A DNA stretch of 64,000 nucleotides from WLMZ01 sp043753895 (GTDB lineage: Bacteria > Actinomycetota > Acidimicrobiia > Acidimicrobiales > Ilumatobacteraceae), in contig JAYUWK010000080.1 in assembly GCA_043753895.1 (NCBI GenBank), positions 1-64,000 of the forward strand, written 5' to 3'. Made by a program: the position numbers and the translations under genes. The notes below the pieces were generated by a model that saw only the letters and a list, made by a program, of their open reading frames with translations, made no database searches and was not told the DNA's origin. How positions within the stretch are numbered: position 1 is the first letter of the stretch; each line of letters opens with the position of its first letter. Below, piece by piece: positions 32,458 through 40,414 of this stretch.

Positions 32458-33293
32458 ACCTGTTCGAACCTTTTCAGTTCGCCTTCTTCCGCAACGGAAT
32501 CATCGTGGCCACACTCGCAGGAGCGATCTGTGGACTGATCGGTGTGTACGTCGTGCTCCGTCAGATGAGCTACATCGGCCACGGTCTGTCGCACTCGATC
32601 TTCGGAGGCGCTGCTGCGAGTGCCGTGCTGTCGGTGAACTTCTATCTCGGCGCCGGGTTGTGGGGCTTGCTGTCGGCGTTGATGATCGGGCGGGTGGCGC
32701 GCCGGGGCAAGATCGGCTCGGATGCGGCGATCGGGGTGATCACCACGGCCTCGTTCGCGATGGGCCTTGCGTTGTCGAACCTGTTCGGCCAGGCGAAGCG
32801 GTCGATCGATGCTGTGTTGTTCGGATCGATCCTCGGGGTCGGTGGTGCCGACGTGATCGCAGTGATTGGAGCTGGGGCGTTGTCGGTGGTGGTGATCTAT
32901 ACGTGCTATCGCCACTTGCTGTTCGCCACGTTCGATCCCGAGGTCGCCGATGTGTCCGGTGTGAACGTCGCCCGAATGGAAGCACTGCTGATGCTGATGC
33001 TGGCGATTACGATCCTGTTCACCATGAAGGTGATGGGCGTGCTGTTGATCAGTGCGATGCTCGTCACTCCGGCGGCAACGGCGCGGATGATGACCAACTC
33101 GTTCGCCAGAATGCTGAAGATCGCGCCGATCATCGGAGCCGTCTGCGGATTCACGGGCATGCTGCTCAGCTACCACATCGACGTGTCGCCAGGAGCCACC
33201 ATCATCCTCATGGCGTCGACGGTGTTCTTGGTGGTGTTCACGGTGACGGGCAGTCGCGGCCGACGCAACGTCGGCGGACTTGGCCATCACTAG
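32454..33293 (+). CDS. znuB: Metal ABC transporter permease (ZnuB-like)
   Basis: The 279-aa permease has eight or nine membrane helices of the ABC-3 family. Typical segments are FRNGIIVATLAGAICGLIGVYVVLR, SYIGHGLSHSIFGG and the late KVMGVLLISAMLVTPAATARM. It forms the channel for the divalent cation bound by the lipoprotein. It is the last gene of the operon; a hairpin follows directly at its stop codon. Confidence 0.9.
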   Translation: MNLFEPFQFAFFRNGIIVATLAGAICGLIGVYVVLRQMSYIGHGLSHSIFGGAAASAVLSVNFYLGAGLWGLLSALMIGRVARRGKIGSDAAIGVITTASFAMGLALSNLFGQAKRSIDAVLFGSILGVGGADVIAVIGAGALSVVVIYTCYRHLLFATFDPEVADVSGVNVARMEALLMLMLAITILFTMKVMGVLLISAMLVTPAATARMMTNSFARMLKIAPIIGAVCGFTGMLLSYHIDVSPGATIILMASTVFLVVFTVTGSRGRRNVGGLGHH

Positions 33294-33321
33294 GCCACGA
33301 AGCACTCGGCCTCTCGTGGCC
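33293..33321. terminator. Hairpin between convergent genes
   Basis: GGCCACGA and TCGTGGCC form an 8-bp perfect stem around a 13-base loop, starting in the permease stop codon and ending six bases before the stop of the convergent gene. The position fits a bidirectional terminator; no T-run is present. Confidence 0.5.
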
Positions 33322-33327
33322 ATCAAC

Positions 33328-34635
33328 TCAGGCGGTCGGTAGCAGGTCCCAGACTTGACCCTCGGGCGTGTCGCGCACCTCGACCCCCGCAGCAGCGAGA
33401 CCGTCGCGAATCGTGTCGGAGAGGTCGTATCGCTTCGCGGCACGAACCTCGAGTCGCGCGTTCAGCGCCACATCGATCACCGGGCCGAGAATCGACCGTG
33501 GATCGGTGAGTCCGGCGACTGCGGCCTCACCGAGGCGCACGATCATCGAGCGCAACAAGGCGCGGGCGCGCGTCGCGGCATCGCTTTGCAAGGTATCTGT
33601 CGACCAACCAACGATTGCCTCGTCGAGATCGAGCACCGCAGACACGGCCAGACCAGCATCGCGATTCGCCAGCGCTTCGTCGAACACTGTAGAAAGCCGC
33701 TCAGCGTCGCCGGCCAACGATGGCGCAGACGGCGCAGACGGCACCTGAGATTGCGCGCTGCTTGGCCGACTGCCATCCGGCGTCGTGTCGACAGCCGCCG
33801 ACGAGCCGGACGGGGCCGGTGCTGCCGAGCGCGATTCGGGGCCGGCGCGCAGCACGTCGATCGGCACGGTCTCACCCGTGCGGATCTCCGTCGATCTCCC
33901 GCCTCGACGCAGCGTGAGCACGCCCAGACCGACAACCGACGCGGTGTCGGCTTCGAGGTCGAAGATCACCCCGGTGTGCTCGTCGAGGCCCAGAACGAAC
34001 GCACCATCGGGCAGCAGCCGCTCCATCATCGCCAGGCGGCGTTCTCCGAGGTAGCAGAACCGGGTGTCGTGATGTCCACCTTCGGCATTGTTGTAGTGCG
34101 GGATCACCGCCACCGGAAGGCCGAACGGTGACAACAGGTCGAGTCCATCGAGCCAGTACGGATCGGCACCAGATTTGTACACCTCGTAGACCGGCACCGT
34201 TGCCAGGCCGAGCGTGAGCGCAGCCGCGCTCGAGAATGTGACGGCACCCTCGGTTCGCAGCTTCTCGGCGAGCAGATCAGGGACCGGCGTGCCTGCCCAC
34301 TGCCGAAGCGCGTACGTGGGGCTGCCGGGGCCAGCGAACACGAACTGCGCAAGGCGCACGCGGGTGAACGCCGCCTCGCGTTGGAGAGAGGTCGTCGTCT
34401 CCAGGCGTTGAAGGCCGGCGACGCCGATGGTGCGGGTGAGACTGGTCTCGAAGTACGCAACAGTCTTGGCAGAGAGCTCATCGGCGTTCTCTTGGAACCC
34501 GAACGGCGTGTCGAGGAATACGGCCGGCACCGCACCTGGCGCATCTGCCTCGAGACGTTCGAACACCATGCGGTGCGGCTTGACCATCGTCGGTGCCGTC
34601 TCGCCACTTCCCATGATCGTCAGCAGGCGGGTCAT
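33328..34635 (-). CDS. S51-peptidase-like domain fused to CysRS-like C-terminal domain
   Basis: A 435-aa two-domain protein. Residues 1-250 resemble the cyanophycinase/dipeptidase E (S51, class I glutamine-amidotransferase-like) fold, with the opening LLTIMGSGETAPT, FAGPGSPTYALRQW, and a nucleophile-elbow position FSSAAALTLG. HYNNAEGGHHDTRF is a candidate His region. A Pro/Ser linker (about 275-305) leads to 130 helical residues ending DTIRDGLAAAGVEVRDTPEG, very like the C-terminus of cysteinyl-tRNA synthetases. No synthetase catalytic core is present. It is last in a coupled four-gene operon (ATGA with the hydrolase). Function unknown. Confidence 0.7.
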   Translation of the reverse strand: MTRLLTIMGSGETAPTMVKPHRMVFERLEADAPGAVPAVFLDTPFGFQENADELSAKTVAYFETSLTRTIGVAGLQRLETTTSLQREAAFTRVRLAQFVFAGPGSPTYALRQWAGTPVPDLLAEKLRTEGAVTFSSAAALTLGLATVPVYEVYKSGADPYWLDGLDLLSPFGLPVAVIPHYNNAEGGHHDTRFCYLGERRLAMMERLLPDGAFVLGLDEHTGVIFDLEADTASVVGLGVLTLRRGGRSTEIRTGETVPIDVLRAGPESRSAAPAPSGSSAAVDTTPDGSRPSSAQSQVPSAPSAPSLAGDAERLSTVFDEALANRDAGLAVSAVLDLDEAIVGWSTDTLQSDAATRARALLRSMIVRLGEAAVAGLTDPRSILGPVIDVALNARLEVRAAKRYDLSDTIRDGLAAAGVEVRDTPEGQVWDLLPTA

Positions 34636-35492
34636 CGTGTACGTCCTTCGTTTGAGAAATCAATCAACAACTCGGCCAACTCGACCGGATGCTGAGCGTG
34701 AATGTCATGGTCGGCTGGCGAGAACCATCTCACGCGCCCATGTTGCAGTAGGGCAAGCGCAGCATCGACGGCAGCGCTCTTGTCGTGCGTCCATGCCACG
34801 TCACCAGTGTCTGCAGGAACGAGCAGGGTCGGTACAGCGAGGCGGGCGTACCGCTGCGACGGGCGGTGCGCGTAGAGCGCCTCGAGGATCATCATGTGCC
34901 GTTCGAAGGTGAGCCACGGCGCAATCGTGTCATCGGCTCTGACCTCGAAATTCGCCATCGAACCGACGATGCCTGACTCGGGCCAACTCGGGTGACCATC
35001 GCGGATCCATCGCTCCATCGTGGCGACGGGTGTACCGATCAACCGAGGTGGCGCCAGCACGGCGCGACATTCGTCCCAGGTAGAGAAACGATCGCCCAAT
35101 TCGATGAACCCACCGTCGACGGCCACGATCGCTCCGGCGAGCTCTGGGTGGGTTGCGCCGAGCTCGATGACGACGTTGCCTCCCCAGGACTGGCCGACCA
35201 CGACGGGTCGAACCCAACCGAGTGACGCGATGAGTGCCACGAGATCAGCGACGATCGTGTCGAAGTCATAGCCGCCATCGGGCTTGCTCGACAGGCCGTG
35301 GCCACGTTGATCGACCGCCACCACCGGATGGCCGGCCGCGACGAGCACAGCGGCGACCCCGTCCCACAGCCGGGCGTTCGAGGCGAGGCCGTGCACGAGC
35401 AGGAACGGGACCTCGCTCCGGTCCAGGTTGTCGGCGATGATTCGAAGTTTGACACCGGGTGCAACCTCGACCATGTGCTCCAATGACGTCAT
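34632..35492 (-). CDS. Alpha/beta-hydrolase
   Basis: A 286-aa alpha/beta-fold hydrolase. It has the oxyanion segment LLVHGLASNARLW, the nucleophile elbow VVGQSWGGNVV (Ser), an acidic residue in the region of PADTGDVAWTHD, and the catalytic His in SPADHDIHAQHP. Likely an esterase or related hydrolase of small molecules. It overlaps the genes on both sides by ATGA, so it acts with the two oxidoreductases and the S51/CysRS fusion. The start at 35492 is fixed by that overlap and by the MVEVAPGVKLR sequence. Confidence 0.87.
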   Translation of the reverse strand: MTSLEHMVEVAPGVKLRIIADNLDRSEVPFLLVHGLASNARLWDGVAAVLVAAGHPVVAVDQRGHGLSSKPDGGYDFDTIVADLVALIASLGWVRPVVVGQSWGGNVVIELGATHPELAGAIVAVDGGFIELGDRFSTWDECRAVLAPPRLIGTPVATMERWIRDGHPSWPESGIVGSMANFEVRADDTIAPWLTFERHMMILEALYAHRPSQRYARLAVPTLLVPADTGDVAWTHDKSAAVDAALALLQHGRVRWFSPADHDIHAQHPVELAELLIDFSNEGRTR

Positions 35493-36442
35493 CGTGTTCC
35501 CCCTGCGGCTGAAGCGGCCGTACGGATTCGGTCGCACAGATCGGCCATGATGATCGACTCACTCACGGGCCGCGGCCACACCGCCTGCCCGCGCACCGCA
35601 GCGGTAAACGCTTCGATCATCGCGAGGTAGCAGTTTCCACCCGCGGTCGTTCGGCGCTCGACCGTGCCATCTGGTCGGGTGAAGGCGAACGAGGTGTCGG
35701 TCGGTCCTGGAGTGAACGGTCGATCGACAGCGAGGCTGCCATCGGTACCGCACACGAGCAATGACTGACGCTCGGCCAGTTCGATCGAGGTGACCACCGA
35801 AGCGGTCGCGCCGCTTGACCATTCGAGCCAGACGGCCGTGGTGGCATCGACGTTGCCGGTGGTGCTGGACCGCGCTGCAACCGTGCACGGTTGGCCGCCC
35901 ATTGCCGTCAGCACTGGCGAGAGGCAGTAGATCCCGACATCGAGCAGCGCTCCCCCGCCACGCTCGGCCGACCACCGGTAGTTCTCGGCCTGCGCGAGAC
36001 GGAAGGTGAAGGCTGCGTCGACGTGGCGGATCTCGCCGAGTTCGCCCGCACGCAGGCACGCATCGATCGTTGCGCTCCGAGGATGGAACGGGGTCATGTA
36101 CGCCTCGATCAGCAAGACTCCTGCGGCATCGCAGGCCTCAGCCATGCGACAGGCCAGGGCTTTGGTGACCGCCATCGGCTTCTCGCACAACACGTGCTTG
36201 CCTGCCGCTGCGGCGGCCAGCACCCATTCGTAATGCATGTCGTTCGGGAGAGCGATGTACACGGCATCGACTGAGGGATCAGCGAGCACGTCGGCGTAAC
36301 CGATCGAACCGGCGCGCGAACCGATGCTGCCCAACGCGGCCCCGGTGCTGGCGTGGATCGCTGGGATGACTGCTTCGTTGGCGATCCAGGACCTGCCACC
36401 GAGTACGCCGATCGTGACCGGTCGGCTCACCGTGTCAGGCAC
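35489..36442 (-). CDS. Gfo/Idh/MocA-family oxidoreductase
   Basis: A 317-aa NAD(P)-dependent dehydrogenase of the glucose-fructose oxidoreductase type: N-terminal Rossmann motif IGVLGGRSWIANEAV, the EKP motif LCEKPMAV (catalytic Lys), and a C-terminal beta-sheet domain with AERGGGALLDVGIYCLS. It would oxidise a sugar or cyclic polyol. GTG 36442, preceded by AGAGGTG, is preferred and overlaps the preceding gene by eight bases. The second Gfo/Idh protein of this operon lies directly upstream. Confidence 0.85.
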   Translation of the reverse strand: MPDTVSRPVTIGVLGGRSWIANEAVIPAIHASTGAALGSIGSRAGSIGYADVLADPSVDAVYIALPNDMHYEWVLAAAAAGKHVLCEKPMAVTKALACRMAEACDAAGVLLIEAYMTPFHPRSATIDACLRAGELGEIRHVDAAFTFRLAQAENYRWSAERGGGALLDVGIYCLSPVLTAMGGQPCTVAARSSTTGNVDATTAVWLEWSSGATASVVTSIELAERQSLLVCGTDGSLAVDRPFTPGPTDTSFAFTRPDGTVERRTTAGGNCYLAMIEAFTAAVRGQAVWPRPVSESIIMADLCDRIRTAASAAGGTR

Positions 36443-37877
36443 TTGACACCTCTTGCGCGCATGCCGCAGATCGGTGCGCACGTTCGAGGACAGCGACCAC
36501 GTCACGGGACTGCGCGGCGGGTACGGGGCTGGCTTCGCCGAGCAGCAGATGGTCGGCAAGCGCCCGATGAAAGGGCCAACCAGCAGTCTGGACCGGAGGC
36601 AGCGTCATCTCGACGATGCCGTAGCCCGGCTCGTAACGGCCGAGGCGCAACGTGGAGGCGACCTCGGCATGGTGCCAACTGGTGGGCACATGGCCGCGGC
36701 CGGCGACAAGATCGTCGGCAATCACCTGCCGATAGTCGGCTGCGATGGTTCCAGCGGTTCCCTGGACGTAGAACTTGGGTTTGCGGATGGCGGCGACATC
36801 GCTCTGGATGAATCGCGCTTCGCGGCCGTCGGCCCAGCGCATCTGTACGTCGATCTGATCCGAATTCGTCACGTCGCGCCATACACGCTTGTGCGAAGAC
36901 GCTCGCACGGAGTCGGGCGGCCCTCCGAAGATCTGCAGGATCCAATCGACGTGGTGAGATCCCCAGTCGTAGACCGCGCCGCCGGACAGGGCTTCATCGC
37001 TGTGCCACCACCGGCAGGGATGCTCGAAAGATCCGACGAAGGTCTCGATGTTGAAGACGTCGCCGATCATGCCAGCGTCGATCGCACGTCGCAGCGCAAG
37101 GTAATCGCCGTCCCAGCGGCGGCTCTGGTGCACAGTAATGGTCCGATCCACGGCCGCGGCTTCGTTGAGCAGCATGTCGGCGTCGGCGGCCGTGAGGCAC
37201 ATCGGCTTCTCGACGACCACATGCTTACCGGCGCGCAGCAACGCGAGGGCGATCGGGGCGTGCAGCACGGGTGGAGTGGCGACGATGACCACGTCGACGT
37301 TGTCGTCGTTGCCCAACGATTCGAGTTCGGTGTACGCACGAACGTCCGGGAAATCGGCCAGCGCGGCATCACGCCGCTCGGCGTTGGTGTCACAGATCGC
37401 GGCGAGGTGGAGCCCGTCGGTCTCCGTGGCCGCTAACCCGTGGGTGTAACCCATTCCGCCGAATGGCCCATAGCCGACGATTCCGACGCCGATGCTGCCC
37501 GTGACAGGCCCCGGCGGCGCGCAGAGACGGTCGAGGAACCGCCCGTGCTCGGCAATGCTGCGCAGGCGATCGGGCTCGATCGCAGTGACGATCACCCGGC
37601 CATCGGGGATGGCGCACTCGACGATTGCGGGGACATCGGTGAAGCGAACCCCGGCGGTGGCCACAATCGCAGCAATCGAGGGTTCGATGACACGGATGTG
37701 GGTGAAAGCGCCGACCACGGCCGTCTCGCGGGGCATGCGTACAGCTTCCGGACGTCGTGCATCGGGGCGGACGAACCACTCAGCCATCTGCAGCGTGTCA
37801 CCACGAGCGATGCCGAGGGAGGCAAGTTCGGTGTCGGAGAGGTCAGCCACGTGGACCACGCGCACAGAAGAAAGCAT
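36435..37877 (-). CDS. Gfo/Idh/MocA oxidoreductase with an N-terminal extra domain
   Basis: A 480-aa protein, about 130 residues longer than usual. The dehydrogenase part starts with the Rossmann motif VGIVGYGPFGGMG near 130 and has VVEKPMCLTAADA (EKP) and SGGAVYDWGSHHVDW. The N-terminal 125 residues (DLSDTELASLGIARGDTLQ and onward) are a separate domain I cannot assign. The architecture suggests an added substrate- or partner-binding module. It is first in the four-gene operon; the promoter region is short and shared with the divergent GNAT-AAA gene. Confidence 0.82.
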   Translation of the reverse strand: MLSSVRVVHVADLSDTELASLGIARGDTLQMAEWFVRPDARRPEAVRMPRETAVVGAFTHIRVIEPSIAAIVATAGVRFTDVPAIVECAIPDGRVIVTAIEPDRLRSIAEHGRFLDRLCAPPGPVTGSIGVGIVGYGPFGGMGYTHGLAATETDGLHLAAICDTNAERRDAALADFPDVRAYTELESLGNDDNVDVVIVATPPVLHAPIALALLRAGKHVVVEKPMCLTAADADMLLNEAAAVDRTITVHQSRRWDGDYLALRRAIDAGMIGDVFNIETFVGSFEHPCRWWHSDEALSGGAVYDWGSHHVDWILQIFGGPPDSVRASSHKRVWRDVTNSDQIDVQMRWADGREARFIQSDVAAIRKPKFYVQGTAGTIAADYRQVIADDLVAGRGHVPTSWHHAEVASTLRLGRYEPGYGIVEMTLPPVQTAGWPFHRALADHLLLGEASPVPAAQSRDVVAVLERAHRSAACAQEVSSA

Positions 37878-38061
37878 GGAGAAAACCTAGCCCGCACAGC
37901 TGCAATTGCCCTGTTGGAGTCAGGGATGGAGGCGCTCTACGTGCGCTCAATGCCCGCGCCGACGGGTCGGGAACAGGAGTTCGGAGTTGGCCCTTGCGTC
38001 CCACAGCATTTGTTTGACCACCGCAACGCACCCAGTCGCACGCCGGTATATAACTGCAGGC

Positions 38062-39330
38062 GTGACGCCGGTAATCAGAGATTTGTTGTTGTCGGACATC
38101 GGTTCGGCTGTTCGCCTGCTCGAGGAGTGTCGCGGTCTCGCCGACACCAAGCCTGCCGACATCGCCCAGTTCGTCGGTGACGTCTCCTCCGGCGCGCCCG
38201 GTGTGGTCGCCGTCGACCACGACAGAATCGTCGGACTGGTGCAGGCGCGTACGGTCGGCGACGACGCCTGGATCAACGTGGTGGTGATCGACCCGGAAAG
38301 GCGACATCAGGGAGTCGGCTCGGCGATGATCCAGCGACTCGAAGACAAGCTGCTGCACCTCGGTGTGAGAAAGATCTCAGCGCTGCTCTCAAGCGCACAA
38401 GCCGGAGAGGCCGCTTTGGTCAATCGAGGCTTCGAACCCTCGCATGGGTTGGTGCTCTATGAGAAGCTTGAGCCGCTCGCACCCACCGCGATGCGAATCG
38501 TCGATCAGTACGGCGGCGAGATCCTGTCGGACCAGCTGTGGGACCGCGTTGCAGGTATGGACGCCGAGAAGCGGATAATCGACGGCAGGGTGGTTGCCCC
38601 GCTATCCGACCCTGAGACGGCTTCACGAATCGGTGTGCGTGCCCCAGCGACGGTGATGTTGTTCGGTCCACCCGGAACGGGGAAGACGACCTTTGCGAAG
38701 GCGATTGCTGGCCGTCTGGGCTGGCCCTTCATCGAGTTGCTCCCATCAAAACTCGAAAGCGGTGACGACTCGATGTCCGCCGAGCTGCGGCGCGCGATGA
38801 CGGATCTGTTGCAGCTCGACCGGGCGGTTGTCTTTATCGACGAGTTCGACGAGATTGCTTCCGCACGGGAACGCAATCCTGCCATGAAGGGCGTCGTCAA
38901 CGAGCTGTTGAAGATGATCCCCTCATTCAGATCAGCTCCGGAGCACCTGCTGGTCTGTGCAACCAATTTCGTTGCAGGCATCGACGCTGCCGTCCTCCGG
39001 CCCGGCAGGTTCGATCTCGTCATTCCCATTGGACCGCCCGATCTGAGTGCACGTATCGCACTGTGGCAAGCGGCGTTATCGACGCTCGATGAGAGATGCG
39101 CCGACGTCGAGGTGTTGGCAGGAATGACCGAAGGCTACACACCGGGCGATGTGGAGCTTGCCGCGCAGCGAGCCGCAACGGCAGCGTTCGACCGGGTACG
39201 TCAGGGCAGCGAGCCGTCATACATCACGGCAAACGACCTGACCGCAGCCGTCGAGCGCACCCCGGCGTCGGTTACCGCCGACATCGCAGAACGATTCTGT
39301 GATGAAGTCGAACGCTTCGCACGTATCTGA
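38062..39330 (+). CDS. GNAT acetyltransferase-AAA+ ATPase fusion
   Basis: The 422-aa protein has two domains. Residues 1-135 are a GNAT fold, with the acetyl-CoA loop RRHQGVGSAMI near 81-91 and NRGFEPSHGLVLYEK at the end. Residues 150-422 are a classical AAA+ module: Walker A FGPPGTGKTT (201-210), Walker B AVVFIDEFDE, sensor-type LLVCATNF, an arginine-finger-like RPGRFDLVIPIGPPD, and a C-terminal lid helix. The AAA part resembles Cdc48/FtsH-type modules. An ATP-driven remodeler tethered to an acetyltransferase is unusual; the target is unknown. The GTG start is chosen because the GNAT fold begins there. Confidence 0.8.
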   Translation: MTPVIRDLLLSDIGSAVRLLEECRGLADTKPADIAQFVGDVSSGAPGVVAVDHDRIVGLVQARTVGDDAWINVVVIDPERRHQGVGSAMIQRLEDKLLHLGVRKISALLSSAQAGEAALVNRGFEPSHGLVLYEKLEPLAPTAMRIVDQYGGEILSDQLWDRVAGMDAEKRIIDGRVVAPLSDPETASRIGVRAPATVMLFGPPGTGKTTFAKAIAGRLGWPFIELLPSKLESGDDSMSAELRRAMTDLLQLDRAVVFIDEFDEIASARERNPAMKGVVNELLKMIPSFRSAPEHLLVCATNFVAGIDAAVLRPGRFDLVIPIGPPDLSARIALWQAALSTLDERCADVEVLAGMTEGYTPGDVELAAQRAATAAFDRVRQGSEPSYITANDLTAAVERTPASVTADIAERFCDEVERFARI

Positions 39331-39383
39331 CCGGCCTTCCCGCCGTGGCCGCCATCGAAGGTGGCGGGACCGACCTTGGCCGG
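39331..39383. terminator. Nested hairpin after the GNAT-AAA gene
   Basis: Outer stem CCGGCC/GGCCGG and inner stem TCCCGCC/GGCGGGA start at the base after the stop codon of the fusion gene. A strong G+C hairpin at this position suggests termination; no T-run follows. Confidence 0.5.
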
Positions 39384-39441
39384 ACCAGTCCTGAAGATCT
39401 TGAAGAGTCGTCGTAATCCGACGCGATACGATCGCCGAACG

Positions 39442-39708
39442 ATGAACCATCGATGGGTGAGCCGTGAGATCGCCGTGCCCGCCGAGGTGATGTGGGAACT
39501 ACTCGTCGACGTTCGGCGCTGGCCTGACTGGGGACCGTCGGTCCGCCATGCGACGCTCGACTCGAGCCGGATGGAATTGGGCGGTCGCGGGACCGTGCGC
39601 ACCGCTATCGGGCTCACGCTCCCATTCGAGGTGACCCGCTCTGCCGCGCCGCGTTGTTCGAGGGAGTCGAACGCCGTGAGCCACTGGAAGATGCCCCCGT
39701 CGAGCTAG
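39442..39708 (+). pseudogene. Truncated SRPBCC (polyketide cyclase-like) protein
   Basis: The first 65 or so residues match SRPBCC-fold proteins (REIAVPAEVMWELLVDVRRWPDWGPSV and LGGRGTVRTAIG). After TLPFEVT the sequence loses similarity, and the frame ends within a basic, Ser-rich stretch. A full-length member would have about 145 residues. It is probably a broken gene or the scar of a deletion next to the tRNA-Ala gene. A functional short form cannot be excluded but is unlikely. Confidence 0.6.
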
Positions 39709-39887
39709 CGACACAGATCATCCGGGCGGCTGCGCACGTGGGAACCGGGCCCGACACTCGCTCTGTGGACGCTCAACGACGCACGGGGTAGAAAGCGTTC
39801 TGCGCAGTTGCTCCCCAAGTTGCACCCTGGCCGCTCTCGACCGGAGAACGAGAACAACCGCAGGTCATCTGAGCTGCGGTTTCTTTG

Positions 39888-39960
39888 TGGAGCTGAGGGG
39901 AATCGAACCCCTGACCCCTTCCATGCCATGGAAGTGCTCTGCCAACTGAGCTACAGCCCC
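39888..39960 (-). tRNA. tRNA-Ala (anticodon GGC)
   Basis: A 73-base cloverleaf: acceptor GGGGCTG/CAGCTCC with one G-U pair, D-arm GCTC/GAGC, anticodon arm CTTCC-ATGGCAT-GGAAG with anticodon GGC, and T-arm AGGGG-TTCGATT-CCCCT. The discriminator is A. The 3' CCA is not encoded (CAAAG follows). Confidence 0.97.
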
Positions 39961-40023
39961 GAATCGGGAACATGAAGATACCAGCGCGAGCAGTATCGTC
40001 CAAACGCGTTGGAGCGACTTTCC

Positions 40024-40413
40024 TCAGCGAGCAGCGTTGTCGGCCGAGTTCCATTCGACCACGGGCGCATCGCGATATAGGCGCTCGATCTCGTAGAACG
40101 ACCGGGTCTCGTCGCTGAAGACGTGCACCACGATGTCGCCGTAGTCGATGAGCACCCATTGCTGCTCGCGAGCACCCTCGACCCGCAGCGGTGACCGCCC
40201 CGATGCTTCACGCACCTTGGCCTCGACTTCATCGGCCACGGCGCGCACCAGACGGCGATTCGACGCGCTGGTGATCACGAAGTACTCGGTGATCGCCAGA
40301 ATCGGCCCGACCTCGAGCACCAACGTGTCAGTGGCCTGCTTGTCGTCGGCGGCACGGGCGGCGACGATTGCTAGGTCTCTCGAGGCCAGGTCCTCGGTCG
40401 GTTGATCGGTCAT
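40024..40413 (-). CDS. rsfS: Ribosome silencing factor RsfS
   Basis: A 129-aa RsfS/Iojap protein, which binds uL14 and keeps ribosomal subunits apart under starvation. Typical motifs are the TDTLVLEVGPILAITEYFVI segment, RVEGAREQQWVLIDYGDIVVHVF and FYEIERLYRDAP. It follows nadD and a LytR_C-type protein in the conserved actinobacterial order. ATG 40413 lies right at the stop of the preceding gene. Confidence 0.95.
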   Translation of the reverse strand: MTDQPTEDLASRDLAIVAARAADDKQATDTLVLEVGPILAITEYFVITSASNRRLVRAVADEVEAKVREASGRSPLRVEGAREQQWVLIDYGDIVVHVFSDETRSFYEIERLYRDAPVVEWNSADNAAR

Positions 40414-40414
40414 A

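Noticed and set aside
31770..33443. 557-codon minus-strand ORF opposite znuC/znuB
   Set aside because: Low-complexity His/Arg/Ser-rich sequence, antisense to conserved transporter genes.
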